A DNA stretch of 55,343 nt from contig JACPQN010000091.1 in NCBI GenBank assembly GCA_016190485.1, positions 1-55,343 on the forward strand. The letters are read 5' to 3'. Of the stretch, positions 1-9,112 are shown piece after piece (positions within the stretch are counted from its first letter, which is position 1; each line of letters begins with the position of its first letter). This DNA comes from Chloroflexota bacterium. Lineage in GTDB: Bacteria; Chloroflexota; Dehalococcoidia; SHYD01. The notes beneath the pieces were generated by a model. The model was not told the DNA's origin. It searched no databases and saw nothing but the letters and a program-made list of their open reading frames with translations. The position numbers and the translations under genes were made by a program.

Positions 1-627
1 CACGCTATCAGCCAGGGTCGTGACCTTCTCCTGCGGATACCCGAACTCCCGCACCAGGATGTCTGCGGCGTTCTGGGAGCTGGTCACCACCCGGTCTGCC
101 ATGTGGTTGATGAGCCGCTCCAGCCGCTGCAAGGGTCGGAAGAAGACGCTGTCTGCCCGGAGGAAGTGGTGGTCCAGCATCTCGCTGGTGAGGCTTCCCT
201 GGAAGTCGAAGACCAGAGGAACCCGCAGCATCCGGCTCACGAGGTAGCCAATAAGGGCGCCTTCGTGGAGATGGGCGTGCACCACCGAAGGCCGCACTTG
301 GAACGCTGCCTGCGCGGCCTTCAGCGCCAGCAGGGCATCGTAGTAGAGCTTGTGCAGATTGGAACCCACCTGCACGGTTTTCTGCCAGGGGGTGTTCATG
401 GCTCGACGGATGTCGAGGCCCGCCAGGTCATGCCCGGTGTGGTAGGTGCAGATGGCCACCTGGTGCCCCAGTTTCTGGAGCGCCCGGGTCTCCTCGAGGA
501 TGCGCACGTGGCAGCCGTAGTCGGCGAAGAACGAGGTCGGTGCGATCGTGAGGATACGGTAGGTACGACTGGTAGGAAGGATGGCCTCGGCGCTGCCGAG
601 GGAAGCGCGAGGTGAAGAGGACGCCAA
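1..627 (-). CDS. Glycosyltransferase, GT4-like N-terminal part (cut by window edge)
   Basis: The reverse strand reads as an open frame running off the left edge. The protein begins near a RILTIAPTSFFADYG segment, followed by HVRILEETRALQKLGHQVAI, the usual start of a GT-B fold family 4 glycosyltransferase (first Rossmann beta-strand, then a helix with ALxxxGHxV). Further motifs are VVHAHLHEGALIG, where the acceptor domain meets the cleft, and PLVFDFQGSLTSEML. It ends in VTTLADSV, where the C-terminal nucleotide-sugar domain (outside the window) would follow. No ATG is present; TTG at 627 is the nearest in-frame candidate, with a weak ribosome site, so the start is uncertain. The family transfers a sugar from a nucleotide donor to glycans or lipids at the inner membrane. 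The acceptor cannot be told. Confidence 0.75.
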   Translation of the reverse strand, partial: MASSSPRASLGSAEAILPTSRTYRILTIAPTSFFADYGCHVRILEETRALQKLGHQVAICTYHTGHDLAGLDIRRAMNTPWQKTVQVGSNLHKLYYDALLALKAAQAAFQVRPSVVHAHLHEGALIGYLVSRMLRVPLVFDFQGSLTSEMLDHHFLRADSVFFRPLQRLERLINHMADRVVTSSQNAADILVREFGYPQEKVTTLADSV

Positions 628-764
628 CCCTAGGGGCGACCTGGTGGGAAGAGCCGTTCCGTACCCGGTGGTGGAGGAGGGAGTCCGCTCCTCTGATCCC
701 GGGGGCCGTGTGCTATGCAAAGGGCTACTACCCCTGGCGGCGACCTCCTGAGCTGTGGCCGCGG

Positions 765-962
765 CTAGCGGATCCGCGCGTTCGCGCCGGAGTTAATCGG
801 CTCGTTCACATAGAGGTCGCCGTTTCGGATCTTGAGGTTGAAGCCACACTCAGGGTTGGTACATACCCAGGCTTTGTAGTGGATCGCGGCGCCCTGGCTG
901 CCGAAGTCGGACAGCGGCACCAGCTCGCCCACCTTGCACTTCAGACACTTGGGGAAGTCCAC
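765..962 (-). CDS. Small zinc-ribbon protein, function unknown
   Basis: A 65-residue protein with two cysteine pairs, CLKC near the start and CTNPEC in the middle, spaced as in a one-domain zinc ribbon. The segment after the second pair (GFNLKIRNGDLYVNEPI) is beta-strand rich. I chose GTG at 962 because GGGAGG lies 11 bases upstream and the protein then starts with the ribbon; the frame stays open to another GTG at 1013, which lacks a ribosome site. It is divergent from the ETF gene, so promoters for both probably lie between 963 and 1119. Such short ribbons often bind a protein or nucleic acid partner. No specific function is claimed. Confidence 0.6.
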   Translation of the reverse strand: MDFPKCLKCKVGELVPLSDFGSQGAAIHYKAWVCTNPECGFNLKIRNGDLYVNEPINSGANARIR

Positions 963-1039
963 AGGAGTAGCCACCTCCCAGCCGTGATCACTTTGGCCAG
1001 TATACCCCCTCACTCCACGCAGGGCAAGGCTTTGTAGGG

Positions 1040-1068
1040 TTGCTTTATTTTTTAAAGTGATCTACACT
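1040..1068 (+). promoter_or_regulatory. Sigma-70-type promoter for the ETF gene
   Basis: TTGCTT and TACACT are separated by exactly 17 bases in an AT-rich patch that stands out from the GC-rich surroundings. A start point near 1075 would give a leader of about 45 bases before the ETF ATG. Prediction by eye only. Confidence 0.45.
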
Positions 1069-1119
1069 CATGCCCTAGACATAGCTCCGCAGCAGGTTTT
1101 GCGGCCAGAAAGGATAAGC

Positions 1120-2976
1120 ATGCGCATCATCGTTCTGGTGAAACAGGTGCCGACGATAACAGACGTAAAGTTCAATCCTGAGACCAAGACCATTGTGCGG
1201 GAAGGGGTCAACCTCATCCTCAACTCTCTGGACCGCCGGGCCCTGACCCAGGCCATCAAACTCAAGGAGAAACACGGCGGTGACGTCACGGCCCTCACCA
1301 TGGGGCCGCCCCAGGCCAGGACTGTGCTCACCGAAGCGCTGGCAACGGGAGCAGACCGGGCCGTCCACCTGGTTGACCCTGCCTTTGCCGGCGCCGACAC
1401 CCTGGCCACGGCCCGGGCCCTGGCCGCTGCCCTGGGGCGGCTGGACTTCGACCTGGTCCTGTGCGGCCGTTTTAGCATCGATGCGGAGACCGGCCAGGTA
1501 GGGCCGGAGGTGGCGGAGTTGCTGGGCATCCCCCAGGCCACCAACCTGCGTCGCCTGGAGTCGACAGAGGACGGGATGACCCTCCTGGTGGACCGCGAGG
1601 TGGACGACGGCACAGAGCAGTTGGAGATCCAGCTTCCCTGTCTGGCTTCCGCGGGAGAGTTCTTGATCACGCCCATCAGGCCCACGCCGGAGCAGCTCGA
1701 GGCGGCCAAGGCGCTGCCCGTGGAGACCTGGACCGCGGCGGACCTGGGCCTTCCTCTCGACCAGGTGGGGGCCGCTGGATCGCCCACCAGCGTCTCGGAG
1801 ATCCGGGAGCTGGCGTTGCCCCGGGAGAAACGGATCCTGAGCGGCAAGGAACCGGCGGCCCTGGCCCAGCAGGTGGTGGAGTATCTCTTGTCGCGGGGCC
1901 TCTTTACCCCCTGGCAGCAGGCCACGGCCCAGGTTCCGCCCTCGTCGCAAGCTAGTGGCAAGCGCTCCGACCGGGCGGTGTGGGTGGTGGCAGAGCTGGT
2001 CCACGGGCGGCCCCGCAACGTCACCCTGGAGCTGATGGGACGCGGCGCGGAGCTGGCAGCTCAGCTCAACGGCGAGCTGGGCGTGGTGCTGCTGGGTAAC
2101 AACCTGGCCGGCCAGACGGCAACCCTGGCCTCCTATGGTGCCGACCGGGTCTTCCTGGCGGATCATTCTTCCCTGGCCCACTACAGCACCCAGTCCTATG
2201 CCACAGTGCTAGCCGATGCCATCACCCGGCACCACCCCTATCTGGTGCTCATCCCCTCCACCGTCAACGGGCGGGACCTGGCGCCCCGGGTCGCGGCCCG
2301 CTTGGGCCTTGGGTTGACGGGTGACTGCATCGGCGTCGAGTTGGACGAGCGGCAGCGGGTGGTGCAGCTCAAGCCGGCCTTCGGGGGCAACATCGTGGCC
2401 CCTATCATCTCTCGCACCACGCCTGCTGTGGCCACCGTGCGGCCCGGTGTGCTGGCGCCGCTGCAACCGCAGGAGGAACGGGCCGCGGCCATAGAGCGCT
2501 TGCCCGACCCGCCTGGGGCCGACGGCCGGGTGAAGCTGCTGCAGTTCCAGGAGGTGGCGGGCGCCACAGGGATGCACATGGACGGCGCTGAGGCGCTGGT
2601 AGGCGTCGGCGCGGGCGTGGGATCGCCTGAGGGCCTGACTCTCTGCCAGGAGCTGGCCAAGGCCCTGGATGGCGCCATCTCCGCCAGCCTGCGCGCCGTG
2701 GGCGCCGGCCTGCTGCCGGGCCCGCTCCAGGTGGGCCTCACCGGGCGGGCGGTGTCGCCCCGCTTCTACCTGGCTGTAGGGATCAGAGGCACCCTTAACC
2801 ACATGATCGGGGTTCAGAAGGCCGAGACGGTGGTGGCCATTAACAACGACCCCGCGGCCGACATCTTTAAGGCCTGTGACCTGGGCGTGGTGTGCGACTT
2901 CAAAGAGCTCCTGCCTCCTCTCACCCACGCGCTGCGGGCCGCGAAACAGGCCAGGCTGGGCCCCGACGTCGCCTAG
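1120..2976 (+). CDS. Electron transfer flavoprotein, beta and alpha subunits fused
   Basis: A 618-residue fusion. Residues 1-275 are ETF beta: MRIIVLVKQVP at the start, NSLDRRALTQAIKLKE, and DLVLCGRFSIDAETGQVGP for the AMP/FAD side. After a linker, residues from about 285 are ETF alpha: VWVVAELVHGRPRNVTLELM, then the C-terminal FAD domain with QVGLTGRAVSPRFYLAVGI and VVAINNDPAADIFKACDLGVV. The usual GQTGK is GLTGR here. ETFs collect electrons from acyl-CoA or similar dehydrogenases in the cytoplasm and pass them to ETF:quinone oxidoreductase, or bifurcate them. The ATG at 1120 has AAGGA upstream; an earlier in-frame start at 1057 would add 21 unrelated residues. No dehydrogenase is adjacent, so the partner is unknown. 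Identification is firm. Confidence 0.93.
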   Translation: MRIIVLVKQVPTITDVKFNPETKTIVREGVNLILNSLDRRALTQAIKLKEKHGGDVTALTMGPPQARTVLTEALATGADRAVHLVDPAFAGADTLATARALAAALGRLDFDLVLCGRFSIDAETGQVGPEVAELLGIPQATNLRRLESTEDGMTLLVDREVDDGTEQLEIQLPCLASAGEFLITPIRPTPEQLEAAKALPVETWTAADLGLPLDQVGAAGSPTSVSEIRELALPREKRILSGKEPAALAQQVVEYLLSRGLFTPWQQATAQVPPSSQASGKRSDRAVWVVAELVHGRPRNVTLELMGRGAELAAQLNGELGVVLLGNNLAGQTATLASYGADRVFLADHSSLAHYSTQSYATVLADAITRHHPYLVLIPSTVNGRDLAPRVAARLGLGLTGDCIGVELDERQRVVQLKPAFGGNIVAPIISRTTPAVATVRPGVLAPLQPQEERAAAIERLPDPPGADGRVKLLQFQEVAGATGMHMDGAEALVGVGAGVGSPEGLTLCQELAKALDGAISASLRAVGAGLLPGPLQVGLTGRAVSPRFYLAVGIRGTLNHMIGVQKAETVVAINNDPAADIFKACDLGVVCDFKELLPPLTHALRAAKQARLGPDVA

Positions 2977-3021
2977 CTGTAATCCTGCACAGTTTCTTCC
3001 GTTACCTAGATTAGGGTGTGT

Positions 3022-3045
3022 CCGCCGCCGTGCTCATGGTGGCGG
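3022..3045 (+). terminator. Hairpin after the ETF gene, possible terminator
   Basis: An 8-bp stem (CCGCCGCC with GGTGGCGG, one G-U pair) around an 8-base loop lies 45 bases after the ETF stop. No T-run follows, so a factor-independent terminator is not certain. It directly precedes the promoter at 3051. Confidence 0.3.
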
Positions 3046-3050
3046 TCAAC

Positions 3051-3079
3051 TTGACATAGCTATGCTCAGTGACTAGGCT
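3051..3079 (+). promoter_or_regulatory. Promoter for the cyclase/ATPase gene
   Basis: A consensus -35 box TTGACA is followed after 17 bases by TAGGCT, a weak -10 (3 of 6). A start near 3086 would leave a 32-base leader. The perfect -35 with a poor -10 suggests activation or weak constitutive use. Confidence 0.45.
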
Positions 3080-3117
3080 GGGAGCGACCTTAGGAGCGGG
3101 ATCTGCGCGGGCGATCT

Positions 3118-6100
3118 ATGGTAACCTGTCCCGTCTGCAAAGCGGAGAACAGCCAGACCGCCAAGTTCTGCCAGGAGTGCGGGCTCCGGCTGGAGTTCCA
3201 GTGCCCCTACTGCCGGGCGCCCTTCACCGCCGGGGCCAAGTTCTGCTCCGAGTGCGGCAGTAACCTGGACGTGCACTGTGCCCAGTGCGGGATCACCTCC
3301 CGTCCGGGGGCCAAGTTCTGCCAGCAGTGCGGCGCGCGCCTGGTCACCCTCTGCTTCCAATGCCAGGCTCCGACCCCGCCGGGCGCCCGTTTCTGCCAGC
3401 AGTGCGGCGCTCGCCTTGAACGCCGCTGCACCGGCTGCGGCACGCCCATCCTCTACGGCGCCAGGTTCTGCAACGGCTGCGGCCTGTCGCTGTCGCCTGC
3501 CGCAACCGAGGTCGTAGCGGCGCCCGCTCCTCTTCCTGTATCACCTCCCGTTGTCGAGGCGCCCAGGCCGGTGGCGCCCGTGGCGGAAGCGCCGCCTCTG
3601 GCCCCTCCGTCTGCTCCGACAGCGCCACCGGTTATAGCGCCGCCCCCACCGGAGGTTGCTCCGTCTCCTCCTGAGCCCGCTGCTCCGATCGCCGAGGCTG
3701 CTCCCCCTGCGGGAGCGCCCGAAGCGCCAGCGCAGGCAGAACCTGCGCCGCCTCTGCCTGAAGCTGTCGCGCCGGCAGTGGAGCAGGGGTCGCCTGCGCT
3801 AGAGGTAGCGCCAGCACCGGAAGCCGCCGCGCCCGTGGCGGAAGAAGCGCCACCGGAGGTCGCGCCGCCCAGAGTCGAGGAAGCTCCTCCTGCTCCGCCC
3901 GCAGCCGCGCCGCCAGTAGTGACTCCTGCCCCGGTCCATGCAGCGGAAGCGCCCATGTCCCACCAGGACGAACGGCGCCTGGTCACGGTGCTCTTCGGAG
4001 ACGTGTCCGGGTTCACTGCCATGTCGGAGAAGCTGGATCCCGAGGAAGTAAAGATGATCATGGACCAGTGCCTGAAGGGCCTGGCGGATCAGGTGCATAA
4101 GTTTGATGGGACAGTGGACAAGTTTGAAGGCGACCTCATCATGGCGGTCTGGGGCGCGCCGCTGGCCCACGAGGACGACGCCGAGCGCGCCGTGCTTGCC
4201 GCTCTGGACATGCAGGAGTCTCTTCGTGTCTTCGGCGAGTACTTGCAACGCCGGCGCGGCTTTACGGTGAAGATGCGCATCGGCGTCAATACGGGCGAAG
4301 TAATCTCTGGGACTGTCGCTTCGGGGCGGGAGAAGGACTACACCGTCATGGGCGATGTGGTCAACACTGCCTCTCGCTTCGAGAGCAACGCTCAGCCAGG
4401 CTGTGTTATGGTCGGCGAAAAGACGTATCTTTTGACCAAGCACCTCATCGACTACGAGGAGCTTGAGCCCATCACGGTGAAGGGCAAGACCGAGCCATTG
4501 AAGGTGTACAACGCGCTGGGCGTGAAGAAGGACCGCGGCCGGCGCAGGGGTATCGCCGGGTTCGAGTCCCCTATGGTGGGCCGTGGCACGGACCTGGAGA
4601 CACTGCTGAACAGCTTCCGTGAGATGGCCCATAATCGTTCGCCACACCTCGTCACTATCCTGGGAGCGCCTGGCATCGGCAAGTCCCGCCTCTTGGCCGA
4701 GTATCAGCGTTACCTGGACGCCGAGAATATCTCCTTTGCCTGGTGCAAGGGGCGGTGCCTGCCCTATGGCCAAGGTATAGCCTTCTACCCTCTGGCGGAG
4801 ATGCTCAAGAGCCTCTTCGCTATCAAAGAGAGTGACCCCAGGGAGGTGGTGCAGCAGAGTCTGCTGGAAGGTCTCCAGGATATCCTGGCTCAGGCGGCCG
4901 GAGAGGATGCGCCTTCGCCCGAGGTAGCCGAGGAGGCGCGCCAGATAGCCCACCGCCTGGGCTATGCCATGGGCGTCTCCTACCCGGATAGTGATCTGCT
5001 GGAGATCAACCCTGCCAACCTGAAGGAAGAGCTCTTCTGGGCGTGGCGGCGCTTTTTCGCTCGCTGGGCCAGTTTGCAGCCCCTGGTGGTGGTGGTAGAG
5101 GACGCCCATTGGGCCGACCGGGTGGTGCTGGACCTCCTGGAGTCCGTGGTCGATGCCCTGGAAGATGTGCCCATCCAGTTTGTCCTTGTGAGCCGCCCTG
5201 AGATCACCGAGCAGGCGCCCGCCCTGGTCCAGGGCGCCAACCGCAGCATGGTGGAGCTGCTGCCCCTGAGGCCGCAGGAAGCGGGCCAGCTCCTGGATCA
5301 ACTGCTTTCTCCCAACCTGCTCTCCCGCGCCTGGAAAGAGCGCCTGGTGGACGCGGCGGGCGGCGTGCCCTTCTTCTTGGAGGAGTACATCCGGTCCCTC
5401 ATGGAAGAGGGCAGGATCGTGCACACCCTGGCAGGTTGGGCGCCCGTGGAAACCGAGAGGCTGCCAGACCTGCCAGATACGGTCTTTGGCACCATCCTGG
5501 CTCGTCTGGACCGCCTGCCTGCCAGAGAAAAGGGGCTGCTCCAGCGCGCCGCCGTGGTGGGGGGGAACTTCTGGGAAAGCTCTCTCTCCTATCCCGAGCC
5601 GGCGCTGGAGCGTGAGCGGGAGCAGCTCCATGGGTTACTGGCCAAGGACTGGGTGAAATCCGTCCCCGCTTCCGCCTTCGAGGGTGACGCCGAGTATGCC
5701 TTCGCCAACGGCCTGGCCAGGGAATCGGCCTATAGGGGCCTTACCCGCCTGCGCCGCAGCCGTGAGCACCAGCGGGTCGCGAAGTGGTTGGAGGCCAAGG
5801 TCTCCGACCGGGTGGAGGAGTTCCTGGAGCTGCTGGCCTACCACTACGGGCAGGGCAGCCTCCTGGAGTTCGGCACCGAGGAGAACGATGAGGCGACTCT
5901 GGTCAAGGCGGTGACCTATGGCTGGCAGGCGGCGGAGCGCGCCCGCCTCCAGCAGGCTTATGCCGATGCCCTCTCCCGCTATCAGTCTACCAGCGAGCTG
6001 CTGGAGCGCGTGGAGGCCATGCACGAGGGTGAACCCAGCGCCAAGATAGACCATCGTCCCCTGTGGGAGATGCAGATTGAGGTGCTCCTCCGCATTGCCC

Positions 6101-7305
6101 TGGTCAAGGAGCCCCTGGGGCAGCACGACTCGGCTCTGGAGCACCTGTCCACCATTGTGGAGCAGGCCAATGCCCATGGCAGCCGGTCCCTAGCCGGTAC
6201 CGCCTTCGGCCAGCGGGCACGCGTGCTGCGACTGAAGGGGCAACCGGCCCAGGCGACCACCGCGGTCCAGGACGCCATCCGCTTGTTCCAGGAAGCGGGC
6301 GACCCCTCCGGTGAGGCTCAGGCCATGATGACCCTGGGAGAGCTCTACTCCGACCAGGCCAAGCTGGCGGACTTCGAAGCAGTCTGTCGCCAGGCCACAG
6401 AGCTGGCAAAAGAGCACGGCCCTCACTGGGTGGAGGCCCGGGGGCAGACCCTTCTGGGCACGGCGTGCATCTATCAGGGCAAGATGGGAGAGGCGGAGGC
6501 CCACCTGCGGGCGGCGGCAGAGGACTACCAGAAGCTCAGCGACCGCCGGGGGATGGCCTCAAGCCTGCTGATGCTGGGTCGCGTCCTCCAGGCCGCAGGG
6601 CACTCCGCCCAGGCCATCGAGATCATAGAGCGCTCCTTTGCGATCTTCGATGAACTGGGAGACATGCCCATGCGCGTGGCGGCCCTGGCCACTCTGGGAC
6701 AACTCCACTTGGAGCGCGGCAACCTGGAGGCTACCCGACGCTACTCTGAGCGAGGGGTGGCCCTGGCTCGCACTGTGGGCCAGGCAGCCCAGGAGGCGCG
6801 GTGCCTCCTCCTGGTGGCCCAGGCCGAGCTGGGCGCTGGACAGCAGCAGCAGGCCGTAGACCGGCTGCTGGAGACCAAGAAGCTCTGTGAGGAGAGTGAC
6901 CAGCGGGCCATCCTGCCGGAGGTCTACCGGATGCTGGCGCAGGCCTACGTGGGCGTCGGCCAGCCGGACGCGGCTGAGGAGTACGCCAGACTGGGTCGGG
7001 ATGTGGTGGAGGAGGACGATCACTACTCCCAGGGCACTACCTGGATGGCCCTGGCGCAGGTGCTTGCGTGCCAGGGGCGCAAGGACGAGGCGGAGGAAGC
7101 TTTTGGCCACGCCTTGGAAGACCTGGAGGCCTCCGGCGAGAACTATGAGCTAGGGGAGGCCCACCTGGAGTACGGGGAGTTTCTCCTGGTGCAGGAGGAA
7201 AAAGACCGGGCCAAGGAGCATCTTGATCATGCCCGCGAGGCCTTCTCAAGCCTGGAGACCCGAGACAAGCTGGACCGCATCACCGCCCTCACCGCCAAGC
7301 TCTAG
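3118..7305 (+). CDS. Zinc-ribbon / class III adenylate cyclase / AAA ATPase / TPR signalling protein
   Basis: A 1395-residue multidomain protein. Residues 1-125 hold five zinc ribbons, each CxxC-x(10-14)-CxxC (CPVC/CQEC, CPYC/CSEC, CAQC/CQQC, CFQC/CQQC, CTGC/CNGC). Residues 130-275 are a Pro/Ala/Glu-rich linker. Residues 280-465 are a class III nucleotide cyclase domain: VTVLFGDVSGFTAMSE with the first metal Asp, KFEGDLIMAVWGAP with the second, and DYTVMGDVVNTASR. From 490 an AAA/NACHT-like ATPase follows, with Walker A GAPGIGKS at 516 and Walker B VVVVEDAHWAD near 656. TPR-type helices fill about 950-1390. The architecture matches cytoplasmic cyclase-ATPase regulators common in Chloroflexota and actinobacteria. 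Whether it makes cAMP, and what the ribbons bind, cannot be read from sequence. Internal Ala-rich codon runs make large false frames on the other strand. Confidence 0.93.
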   Translation: MVTCPVCKAENSQTAKFCQECGLRLEFQCPYCRAPFTAGAKFCSECGSNLDVHCAQCGITSRPGAKFCQQCGARLVTLCFQCQAPTPPGARFCQQCGARLERRCTGCGTPILYGARFCNGCGLSLSPAATEVVAAPAPLPVSPPVVEAPRPVAPVAEAPPLAPPSAPTAPPVIAPPPPEVAPSPPEPAAPIAEAAPPAGAPEAPAQAEPAPPLPEAVAPAVEQGSPALEVAPAPEAAAPVAEEAPPEVAPPRVEEAPPAPPAAAPPVVTPAPVHAAEAPMSHQDERRLVTVLFGDVSGFTAMSEKLDPEEVKMIMDQCLKGLADQVHKFDGTVDKFEGDLIMAVWGAPLAHEDDAERAVLAALDMQESLRVFGEYLQRRRGFTVKMRIGVNTGEVISGTVASGREKDYTVMGDVVNTASRFESNAQPGCVMVGEKTYLLTKHLIDYEELEPITVKGKTEPLKVYNALGVKKDRGRRRGIAGFESPMVGRGTDLETLLNSFREMAHNRSPHLVTILGAPGIGKSRLLAEYQRYLDAENISFAWCKGRCLPYGQGIAFYPLAEMLKSLFAIKESDPREVVQQSLLEGLQDILAQAAGEDAPSPEVAEEARQIAHRLGYAMGVSYPDSDLLEINPANLKEELFWAWRRFFARWASLQPLVVVVEDAHWADRVVLDLLESVVDALEDVPIQFVLVSRPEITEQAPALVQGANRSMVELLPLRPQEAGQLLDQLLSPNLLSRAWKERLVDAAGGVPFFLEEYIRSLMEEGRIVHTLAGWAPVETERLPDLPDTVFGTILARLDRLPAREKGLLQRAAVVGGNFWESSLSYPEPALEREREQLHGLLAKDWVKSVPASAFEGDAEYAFANGLARESAYRGLTRLRRSREHQRVAKWLEAKVSDRVEEFLELLAYHYGQGSLLEFGTEENDEATLVKAVTYGWQAAERARLQQAYADALSRYQSTSELLERVEAMHEGEPSAKIDHRPLWEMQIEVLLRIALVKEPLGQHDSALEHLSTIVEQANAHGSRSLAGTAFGQRARVLRLKGQPAQATTAVQDAIRLFQEAGDPSGEAQAMMTLGELYSDQAKLADFEAVCRQATELAKEHGPHWVEARGQTLLGTACIYQGKMGEAEAHLRAAAEDYQKLSDRRGMASSLLMLGRVLQAAGHSAQAIEIIERSFAIFDELGDMPMRVAALATLGQLHLERGNLEATRRYSERGVALARTVGQAAQEARCLLLVAQAELGAGQQQQAVDRLLETKKLCEESDQRAILPEVYRMLAQAYVGVGQPDAAEEYARLGRDVVEEDDHYSQGTTWMALAQVLACQGRKDEAEEAFGHALEDLEASGENYELGEAHLEYGEFLLVQEEKDRAKEHLDHAREAFSSLETRDKLDRITALTAKL

Positions 7306-7389
7306 CCTTTTCCTCGCCTCGCAGGGCAGTCGCAGATCCTCAGATGGAGGCGCCGTTCGTCCCGCAGCAGTGCTCAAGGGCGTTCTTCG

Positions 7390-7418
7390 TTGCCCGTTTC
7401 CCGACACGGTGCTAGAAT
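7390..7418 (+). promoter_or_regulatory. Promoter for the tRNA pair
   Basis: TTGCCC (4 of 6) and TAGAAT (5 of 6) are 17 bases apart, ending 35 bases before tRNA-His. The same TAGAAT -10 appears before pspA and before the GltD-like gene. Confidence 0.5.
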
Positions 7419-7453
7419 GAGACTGCGGGACCACCGAGGCCCCGTGTTTTCAT

Positions 7454-7531
7454 GGTGGGCGTAGCCGAGGGGTTTAAGGCGCCAGGTTGTGGCCCTGGAG
7501 ATCGAGGGTTCGAATCCCTCCGCTCACCCCA
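7454..7531 (+). tRNA. tRNA-His (anticodon GTG)
   Basis: The cloverleaf is complete. The acceptor GTGGGCG pairs with CGCTCAC (one G-U), with an extra 5' G at 7454 facing C73, the hallmark of tRNA-His. The D stem is GCC/GGC. The anticodon stem CCAGG/CCTGG encloses loop TTGTGGC, and the T arm is GAGGG-TTCGAAT-CCCTC. CCA is encoded at 7529-7531. It decodes CAC/CAU and is followed after 42 bases by tRNA-Arg, likely co-transcribed. Confidence 0.95.
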
Positions 7532-7573
7532 GTTCTCTTACCTCGCTGTATCCCTCCGGCATTGCAGCTTTCT

Positions 7574-7649
<76 letters not shown>

Positions 7650-7732
7650 CTTTTCAGTCTGTGGATCGGACCTATGCCTGCCCCCTACGTCTTGATGCAC
7701 TGGGGCATACGCTCTCCGTCTCCAGAGGAGCA

Positions 7733-9091
7733 ATGCACGAAACGCAGCGTCTAGCCCAGTTCGTCGCCGCGACAGGCTACTTGGACCTGCCTCAGCCGGT
7801 AGTGGAAGCTATCAAGGTGTACGTTCTGGACAACCTGGCCAGTTGCTGTGCGGGATCCCCTACGCCCTGGGCGAACATGGTGGGGAGCGTGGCCCTGGAA
7901 AGCGCGTCCTCCGGCCCTTGCTCAGTGTTCGCGCGAGACTGGACCACCACCCCCTCGTACGCCGCCCTGGTGAACGGCACCATGATCGGCGGCTTTGAGT
8001 GCGACCATGCCTTCGTGCCGGGATCGTGCCATCCCAGCGCCGCCGTTTTCCCCGCAGTCCTGGCTATTGCCGAGCGCGAGCACCTGGACGGCGCGTCGTT
8101 CCTGGCGGCCTTGGCCCTGGGATACGAGGTGTGCTGTCGGGTCGGCAGGGCGGCCACCCGAGCGGTGGAAGACGTGCGGGGGTTCCACGGACCGGGCACC
8201 AACGCGCCCTTCGGAAGCGCGGTCGGCGTAGGCAAAGCGTTGGGGTTGGAGGTGGGCCTGCTGGTCAACGCGCTGGGCATCGCCGGCTCCCACGGCGCCG
8301 GCCTGCTGGAGTTCGCCCGAGAGGGAGCCATGACCAAGCGGCTCCACGTGGCCCGAGGCGCCCAGATGGGCCTGGAGAGTGCGCTGCTGGCGGCGAAGGG
8401 TTTCACCGGGCCGTCCACCGTGCTGGAGGGCGAGCGAGGGTTCCTGCACGTGTATTCTCCAGCTCCCCAGCCTGACCTCCTGCTGGAAGGCCTGGGCGAC
8501 ACCTACCTGCTGCGAGAGGTGACCCTCAAAGCCTACGCCTGCCACGTCTCGTTTCACGCCGTCATCGACGGCATCGCTCGCTTCCGCCGGACACACGCCT
8601 ACGACCCTGCACGGCTCCAACATGTGAAGGTGGTGGGAGCACCCAGGATGATGGAAGCGCGCCATTGTGTCAGGGAGCCCGGCAGCGTACTGGGTGCCCA
8701 GTACAGCCTGCCTTTCTCCGCGGCTATCGCCCTGTCGCGCAACATCGAGGAACCCTGGGCTTTCAGTGAGGAGACCCTGAGGGACTCCCAGGTCCGGAGA
8801 CTTGCCAGGAACATAGAGCTGGTCGAGGACCGCGATCGGTTCGGCAGGCCAGGGGGGCCTGTCGCAGAGGTCACGCTGACCCTCGCAGGGAGCGAGGAGG
8901 GATTTGAGGTCACCAACTGGAAGGGGGCTCCCAGCAACCCCTATACCTATCCGGAGATAGCCGAGAAGTTTCGCTGCTACGCAACGCCGGCGCTGCTACC
9001 AGGCCGATGCGACGAAATCATCGCGCGGGTGGAGCGGCTTGAAAAAGAACCTGACATGGCGGACCTCGCGCGGCTGCTCCGCAGCGGGTAG
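7733..9091 (+). CDS. MmgE/PrpD family protein (first copy)
   Basis: A 452-residue protein matching the usual length of MmgE/PrpD proteins. Family signals are the all-helical N-terminal domain (ETQRLAQFVAATGYLDLP, VYVLDNLASCCAGS), FECDHAFVPGSCHPSAAVFPAVLA, ALGIAGSHGAGLLEFAREGAMTKR, and the C-terminal lid with TNWKGAPSNPY and EIAEKFRC. PrpD dehydrates 2-methylcitrate; other members act on aconitate- or itaconate-like acids, so the substrate is open. The ATG at 7733 has AGAGGAG 2-8 bases upstream; the longer frame would run through tRNA-Arg and is wrong. It is followed after 21 bases by the lyase gene and then by a second copy, suggesting one operon for a branched or tricarboxylic acid. Confidence 0.88.
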   Translation: MHETQRLAQFVAATGYLDLPQPVVEAIKVYVLDNLASCCAGSPTPWANMVGSVALESASSGPCSVFARDWTTTPSYAALVNGTMIGGFECDHAFVPGSCHPSAAVFPAVLAIAEREHLDGASFLAALALGYEVCCRVGRAATRAVEDVRGFHGPGTNAPFGSAVGVGKALGLEVGLLVNALGIAGSHGAGLLEFAREGAMTKRLHVARGAQMGLESALLAAKGFTGPSTVLEGERGFLHVYSPAPQPDLLLEGLGDTYLLREVTLKAYACHVSFHAVIDGIARFRRTHAYDPARLQHVKVVGAPRMMEARHCVREPGSVLGAQYSLPFSAAIALSRNIEEPWAFSEETLRDSQVRRLARNIELVEDRDRFGRPGGPVAEVTLTLAGSEEGFEVTNWKGAPSNPYTYPEIAEKFRCYATPALLPGRCDEIIARVERLEKEPDMADLARLLRSG

Positions 9092-9112
9092 CCTGGCAAC
9101 GGGAGGCACAGT

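Noticed and set aside
3799-5631. A 610-codon open frame on the minus strand
   Set aside because: It lies opposite the cyclase-ATPase gene, has no family motifs and arises from high GC at third codon positions.
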